Origin: Oxytricha trifallax
Lineage: Eukaryota; Ciliophora; Spirotrichea; Sporadotrichida; Oxytrichidae
Length of the DNA: 64,000 bases
Direction: 5' to 3'
NCBI GenBank assembly: GCA_000711775.1
Contig: ARYC01001842.1
Location: 45,755-109,754 of the forward strand
Under the pieces are notes generated by a model. It did not search any database and was not told the origin of the DNA. It worked only from the letters and a program-made list of their open reading frames with translations. Shown here piece after piece: positions 58,487 through 64,000 of this stretch. The translations under genes and the position numbers were made by a program. How positions within the stretch are numbered: the first letter of the stretch is position 1; the number at the start of each line of letters is the position of its first letter.

Positions 58487-59737
58487 AAATTTTTCATTGT
58501 TTTTTTCACGACTTAGATTATTTATAAGGGTCTTGTCCAGTTCTTATAATGATAAAAATGAATAGTTTTTAGTAGGGGTTATTTCATATAATTCCCCAAA
58601 TCATATAGTTAATAGAACAATTTTAAGATAAATTTAACTTCTTACTGTTAAGATTACAAAATTTCTATCTCACTTTTATTCCTGAATGTATTATGCACTA
58701 AATTTAGAATTTATTGCTCAGAATTGCCATATTTATCAATATGGAATTTCATTAACGCTTTGAACATGTTCTATTTTCTGGATTTATCTATTATTACCAT
58801 AATTAAACTTATTTCTTCCTACGTTAATATATTAATTTGTACCAAAAGTATATGCACTTCTAAATATATTAAAATATTTGACCATATTAGTCAAAATGGC
58901 TTTTAATTTTAGTGTTAACTTTAAAATGTTATAAATATAATCATATTATTATAAATTATTTTTCATTTAGGCATTCTGTGGCAAATATATTTATACTATA
59001 AAGTAAATTAATATAATAAAGTGGATCATATCTAATGATCTTATGGCATTTAGTTAATCACTTAATTATTTGTATTTATATACTGTTTATAAATTTATTA
59101 ATTTTACATAGAATCATAATTTATAGATTTTAGAGAATAATAATCATTCTTCTTTAAGGCCTTGATCATTTCTTATTCAAGCTTGAAAAATTACTTTAGC
59201 AATGCTTTATCTTTCTATAAACCCTTAATTTGCAAGTATATCAATAAAAAAAAACAAAACAACTATTACAGATACCTCTCTAACGCCTTACTGTTAATTT
59301 AAATTAAATGTAGAATTACTTTAGAGTTTGTATCATTAAAAATCTATAAAAGATTTGAAGATTTTTGTCTAAAATAAAAATAGTGACAATCAATTATGTG
59401 ACCTTGGTAGTATAATTTAGAATTTATATATTATTTTATTCTAGGTGCTTACTGTGTCCTTTACTTATTTATTTATTTATTTTTTTATTAGCTTTATCTT
59501 AATATTTCTGCTGCTTTCTTCTTACTTCTGAGCTATCTTAGTATTGCCATTGTATATTTCTCAATTGATCTTATTATACAAAATTTTACAAGTAAATGCT
59601 ATACATGAATTATTTACAACACAAATAATTTAATTTATAAATTTTTATCAATTAAATCAGAAATTTAATTAAAAAATAATAAAAATTTAAAATGTTACAT
59701 TAATTTGTATCTATTCCTATTGAATTCTCGAGTATTG
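58487..59737. other. AT-rich spacer
   Basis: Nothing recognised. The 60-codon open stretch at 58724-58906 has chance-like composition. Confidence 0.4.
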
Positions 59738-59808
59738 TTAACAATTGCTCACACATTTAATAAATATTGTAATTTTATATGCGAGTTCAGGGAATAATCG
59801 GAGATTAC
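59738..59808 (+). repeat. Solo tip of the Merlin-like inverted repeat
   Basis: TTGTTAACAATTGCTCACAC and the following TATTGTAA...TGCGAG match the outer 60 bp of the inverted repeats at 22.76 and 25.85 kb. The fragment ends abruptly at the ATT target site of TBE copy 3, so the TBE inserted into, and now separates, a Merlin-like copy, or the fragment was already truncated. Confidence 0.7.
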
Positions 59809-59811
59809 ATT

Positions 59812-59897
59812 CAAAACCCCAAAACCCCTTAGTGAGGTTTATAAGTGCTTTGATTAGTAGGGTAAAGTTGCGGTTTTATTAGGGTTAGTAGAGAAAA
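59812..59897 (+). repeat. TBE-3 terminal inverted repeat
   Basis: Same 80-bp repeat as in copy 1, with the GGGG of the inner G4T4 tract changed to GCGG. Confidence 0.95.
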
Positions 59898-59950
59898 CGG
59901 AAGTTTATTGAGACTTTAATATGTATTTAATGAGTATTAGTTTAATTATA

Positions 59951-60653
59951 TCACACGAATTTTACTTGCTTGTCTTTGTTGTATCTCTTGAATCTCGCTT
60001 TCTTTAGTGGTTCGAGCATATCGTCTAAGGATTGTCTTGGATATGCTGGAGCTCTTACTATTATCTTCTCTACAATCTTCTTTATTTCTTAGCATACATC
60101 ATCTTGTTTTATGTGCTTCTCAGCTAGATTTATTGATTATTTTTCATATTTTGTATTAATGTAAGTCATGCTCTCCATATCGCACTCTAAAATTATTGCA
60201 GCTATTGCCCAAACATCCCACTAAATAGAGCCATTAGTCCTTTTCTCTCTGATTGGGAAGTAACCTGGAGTACCAAGAACCTTTGCTAAGGTTACAATCT
60301 CTTATCTTAAGGCTCTATTAAAATCGATTACAACTACTCTAAAGGGCAAAGGTTTAGCATAACATTTTCAGGCTTCAAATCTCTATGAACGTATCCAAGC
60401 TCGTGAAGTTCCTAAACACCCTTTATCATATTAGATAGAATATCATTCAAGTCATCTGGGTATCTGTTTTAATATAGCTAATCTCGGAGAGTCATTTCAA
60501 ACTTTTTTAGCCTTAGTGCGATGAAACCAAACCCTAAAATAACACCATCTAGCTTGAGCAAATTCTTGCAATCTTTTTTCTAAGCCTCTCTAAGTACAAT
60601 ATATTCGTTAGCAAACTCATTTTGATACTGCTCGTTTTTAAGGAGATAAACCT
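59951..60653 (-). pseudogene. TBE 57-kDa gene, kinase half (copy 3)
   Basis: From the insertion point (LLKNEQYQNEFANEYIVLREA on) to TGA 59951-59953. Contains GYIHRDLKPENV. The three single-base positions that are missing in copy 1 near 8965-9001 are present here, but one A is missing before the VIDFN motif (about 60338), so this copy too is out of frame. Confidence 0.88.
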
Positions 60654-60891
60654 CTTCATGTGGATACTCAATTAGAGATTCCAACTTTAAGTAAGTTATA
60701 CTAAATTTACCATGAATATTCAAAATAGCATTTCCGTATAAGACTATTACATTTAATGATTTTTCATCATTCATTATATTTTCTACTGAATTTTTAATAA
60801 GCAAAACTTTTGATTATATTTGATAATTGCTTAGATGAAGAAATTATCTATTATCAAAACATTTAGAGTTTTGTATATTGTTCTTCTTCAT
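60654..60891 (-). CDS. Open frame in the insertion, fused to the TBE kinase frame
   Basis: Minus strand, ATG 60891 (MKKNNIQNSKCFDNRQ) stays open with Gln from TAA for 79 codons, including NIMNDEKSLNVIVLYGNAIL and LKLESLIEYPHEEV, and runs in the same frame into the TBE kinase part (YLLKNEQYQNEF). The fusion may be chance. No known domain. Confidence 0.35.
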
Positions 60892-62607
60892 AGTTTTATT
60901 TGATTTTCATAACGTTTATCTTTGATTTGATACTATGTGTAACAATCAATGTGCAGTAAAATTAATTTCTATTATAAGTTAAATTGAAACTCTAACAAAC
61001 TCTAACAATATCTAACAAAATCTAATAATTAATTTATTAAACAAATGTTATATTATAATCAGTACTAAAAGTCACTTATAATAAAATTAATATAAACTCT
61101 AACAAACTCTAACAAATAGTAACATATTATTAGAAAAATCCTCTTTAACTAAGCTAATGTTTAAAAACACTATAGAATTAATTATATAATTGTAAAGCTG
61201 AATTTTAAAAAATTTAAGGGACTTTTATAGGTAAAGTCATTATTTCTAAATTTGTTGATAAAAGGTCTACACAATCGTATGTTTATTTATTTAGTAAATT
61301 ACTTAAATTTATCAGAATATTTTTATACGGGATTTTATCACCAGTAGATGGTGATTTTTTCCCGTTTAAACAATTTACAAGAGTTACATAAAGTTTTTCA
61401 GTTTATCTTATATGACAAATTAAGAGATGAAGTATACTTTATTTTAATTTTGAAAATTTATCTTACAAAGTTTATTTTACGGACAAATTAACTTGCAAAT
61501 ATATTAACAATAAATTCATCTAAAAACCATAATAGTTAGATAGAAAAGTTGATTGAATTTTTTTCAATGAAAAAATAAATCTATAAATATTACTTCATTA
61601 GACTGAAGTGATTTCATTTTTGTCTAAATTTAATCTTTTATAAATTATTTGAATTTGAGTAAAATTATTTTTCTTTAACTTTAAAATTATTATTTTAAAT
61701 ATCAATAGTTAATTGATGAGAATAAAGAAAATTAATTTTTTCAATAAAGATTATTTATGTTTAAGTGGTTATTAAATTAAAAAGACTTTCAACTAAGATC
61801 TATTAATTATAGAATTTAAGAGGTAAATAGTTATAAAATATAAATCTAAATTTATTTTATGGTTATGAATTCATTTAAATTGAGAATAGGTATTTTCATT
61901 TATAATTTTAAATTTTATGATTCTCAAATACCTTATAAGGTTATAATTTATGTAATATAATAAATTTAAATTAAAAAAGAATAATTTTTCTATATTAAGC
62001 ATAAAATTTTCTGCATTGTTTAAACTTCGCATAAAATTAGGATGTCTAAAGGAAGAAATACTATAGATAAATTACAAATTACATAGGTTTTAAATTTCTT
62101 ATTTATAAAGAGTTGAAATCTAAGAGATGATTGTTTATATAACTTTCATACTTGAATTTTTAGTTGTATTTTTAGAAAAAATGTAAAGATTAAGAAAGAA
62201 GAAATATATAGGAGTGTAATATAATTTTGTTAGAGTTTGTGAGAGTTTTTAAAATATCATTTAAGTAATCTTTTTAAATGTAATATCACACTTTCTACTA
62301 AATAGCCAAACTTACCTCTCATCTATAAAGGATATGTATTTTAACATAATCAATATAACCATATGCAGCCTGAAAACCTCTAAAAGAAATTATACAATTT
62401 TCTTAAATTTGATTACTTGCAAATATTGAGATAAGAAACTTTAATTTCCTTTAGACTTATAAGATAATTAACTTAATCATTATTCTTAATGATAACTTTA
62501 TTTGATTTTAAAAATTGTTAGACTTTTATTATTAGCATCTCAATATTATAAAAAATATCATTTTTAATTAATTATTGATATGCTTAAATTTTCTCTGATT
62601 TCAGCAC

Positions 62608-62630
62608 TATGGGGTTTTGGGGTTTTGGGG
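62608..62630 (+). repeat. Internal telomere-like G4T4 tract
   Basis: GGGGTTTTGGGGTTTTGGGG followed by TTT, directly against TBE 57-kDa coding sequence. This is longer than the two-unit tip of the TBE itself. Confidence 0.95.
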
Positions 62631-62637
62631 TTTATCT

Positions 62638-63384
62638 GAAAGGATATACCTTGTAGGCATAGTCATCAACCACTATGAGTTTTGCTTTAGCAGGTACGTT
62701 TATATGTAAGTAGTTTTCAATACAAGTGCTAAGGTCTACTGCATTTAGTGCAGGAATATACATGGCTTTCTCTTAAAAGCATGCTAAAAAGACATTACCA
62801 GCAGGTTGATTCATTAATTCTATTCGCTTCTGCCTCCTGAGCTTCTCCTGTTGTTCTTTTTAAGTCTCAAGATTATTAGATTTTCTTTTAGCGGGCACTA
62901 ATTTCTAAGTCTCTTTATCTTAAATCAAGAACTCACTTAGGTGATGCTTCTGCATATGTTTCTTAACTTTAGCTGAGTGAGTATAAGACTTCTCACAAGT
63001 CGTGCACTAGTACCTGCCATCGACCTTATCATGCTTAAAATACACCTTAGCTTTCCTAGAGTGTACCTCTTTCATATGTCTCTTCAAACTGGAATCAGTA
63101 GAGAAAAAAATTTAGCAGTCTTAGCATTCAAAAGTCTTAATCCTTTAAATCTGAAGCTGTTCCTTTTCTTCCTCAACATCTTTTATTGATGTTTAAACTT
63201 CTATTTCAGCTTTCTCTTTCATGTTTTAAACCTATATAATAAAAACCTGTGCTTCAAATTCAAGAGCTCTTAGCTCTGCCTCCCTCTCAATATATATAAC
63301 TTCTCGTTTCTTGGTTGAACCAAAGTTAAGCATTGATTGACCTGCTCCTAAAAGTGCCGCTCTACGATTTAAGTTGACCGCCAT
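62638..63384 (-). pseudogene. TBE 57-kDa gene, N-terminal and zinc-finger half (copy 3)
   Basis: ATG 63384 (MAVNLNRRAALLGAGQ) to the insertion point. Both C2H2 fingers are intact (FECQDCQIFF...H; YQCTTCEKSY...H), and the T run at about 63247 has the extra base that copy 1 lacks, so this half is in one frame. It ends at the telomere-like tract. Confirms the domain order of the family. Confidence 0.9.
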
Positions 63385-64000
63385 GTTTAAATTCAAATTT
63401 TAATTTCTATTATAAAGCTCTTAAAACCTCTATAGCTATAGTTGGACTATATAGGAGTTGCTACAGCATTATTGATGGTTTGATCTAAGCTCTAAGACTT
63501 CATATTTATACTCAGTTTATAACTATAATTTTTGTAATTTTGCACTTAATAATTTTGATTCTGGTACGAACTCAGATAAAGTTCAGGTTGGTACTGGTAC
63601 CAATTAAGTTTAGAACCAGATTGGAACTTTTCCATTAAAACCTCACTGGATTAAAACTAGGTACTAATTAAGTTTTGGTACTATTAAATTGGTACCAATT
63701 AAACTTAAACGGATTTAGTACCGGTACTAATTAAATTTAAACAAATTTAGTACTAATTTAATGGAACTAAATTGATAAAAATGGAGCTCCCTCTCTGAAG
63801 TTTGTTACAGCTTCTGCGAGCTTTCTCCACGTATCTTTACAGGGTTGACCTCCTTTAAGATACCCATATTTAATAGTAAGATATTAAAGGATAGGATCCA
63901 GAAGTCTATAAATTAAAACTTGAAATTCTATAATAGGAAGAGGAACAAAGATGGAATCATTCAATGAACAAATGAAAAGGGTTGAGGCTCAAGAAATGAT
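63385..64000. promoter_or_regulatory. TBE-3 divergent intergenic region, to window end
   Basis: Homologous to 7321-8012, including the TTGGTACCA / TTTAGTAC palindromic repeats. The start codon of the 22-kDa gene would be about 75-80 bp past the window. Confidence 0.6.

Larger units (their letters stand above)
60654..62637. mobile_element. 2-kb insertion in TBE copy 3 with telomere-like repeat at one edge
   Basis: Comparison with copies 1 and 2 shows the 57-kDa gene cut within GGAGATA...CTGAAAGG. The insertion is flanked by TA on both sides, starts AACCTCTTC and ends GGGGTTTTGGGGTTTTGGGGTT (two and a half telomere repeats). The outermost AACC/GGTT match in inverse. Inside, the motif AACTCTAACAAACTCTAACAA near the left (60985-61010, again 61095) recurs inverted near the right (62226-62250). 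No transposase gene seen. Origin unclear: transposon, IES-like element, or captured chromosome end. Confidence 0.75.
59812..64000 (-). mobile_element. TBE transposon copy 3, interrupted, running off the window
   Basis: Starts with CAAAACCCCAAAACCCC after ATT (59809-59811), followed by the usual 80-bp terminal repeat. The 57-kDa gene is on the minus strand, split at 60653/62638 by a 2-kb insertion, and the divergent intergenic region extends to the window end. The 22-kDa and transposase genes would lie beyond 64000, so the target duplication on that side cannot be checked. Closest to copy 1 in sequence. Confidence 0.95.

Noticed and set aside
1-64000. CRISPR arrays, bacterial operons, ribosome binding sites
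   Set aside because: No spaced repeat arrays; the genetic code, introns and transposons show a ciliate nuclear genome.
1-64000. A Euplotes origin (UGA read as Cys, UAA/UAG as stop)
   Set aside because: TBE genes and other genes use TAA and TAG as Gln throughout and end at TGA, which fits stichotrichs; the few TGA-for-Cys sites are treated as a local oddity.

Overview
This window looks like germline (micronuclear) DNA of a spirotrich ciliate, most likely Oxytricha or a close stichotrich. Three signs support this. The DNA is very AT-rich, with small scattered higher-GC coding blocks. Recognisable proteins read through only if TAA and TAG are glutamine and TGA is the stop. Three copies of the telomere-bearing element (TBE) transposon are present, with C4A4/G4T4 telomere-like ends and ANT target duplications. 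Introns are tiny (32-59 nt). Ordinary long reading frames are nearly absent because macronuclear genes are in pieces here. With TGA as the only stop, long open frames also arise by chance, so I called genes on protein composition, motifs, introns and homology within the window, not on length.

Layout. 1-5607: AT-rich DNA with two minus-strand gene 3' ends of a small family that has MORN-like motifs (about 2.0-2.4 and 3.5-3.8 kb). 5608-9594: near full-length TBE (42-kDa transposase, 22-kDa and 57-kDa zinc-finger/kinase genes). 9726-9992: a short palindromic-ended element. 10059-13131: a second, inverted, deleted TBE. 13283-13768: a P-loop gene remnant. 14.6-19.4 kb: AT desert with simple repeats. 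19458-21061: a transposon with hairpin ends and a perfect 8-bp target duplication. 22.0-22.75 kb: two paralogous minus-strand blocks. 22.75-25.86 kb: a Merlin/ISXO2-like element with long inverted repeats. 25.8-34.4 kb: coding blocks, including a mitochondrial carrier remnant, two more MORN-like relatives, several unrecognised genes and a GC-rich island at 32.2-32.85 kb. 38531-38949: a TA-flanked short element with an 86-aa frame. 40.2-47.3 kb: further coding blocks, many shifted in frame. 49.7-55.0 kb: a divergent TBE relative. 57.1-58.5 kb: two minus-strand gene pieces. 59812-64000: a third TBE, running off the end, split by a 2-kb insertion that carries G4T4 repeats at one edge.

The most interesting region is 49.7-55.0 kb. 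It has the same gene order and strands as TBE (transposase forward, 22-kDa-like reverse, zinc-finger/kinase forward) but is very diverged, shows no telomeric ends that I can find, has introns in the zinc-finger/kinase gene, and carries an extra multi-pass membrane protein gene. Its two zinc fingers have TGA exactly where the first cysteine should be.

Many recognisable genes are broken by single-base length changes in homopolymer runs. Some may be real decay, but the pattern across unrelated genes suggests that part of it could be residual long-read assembly error. Macronuclear-destined segments and their pointers could not be proved without the somatic genome.
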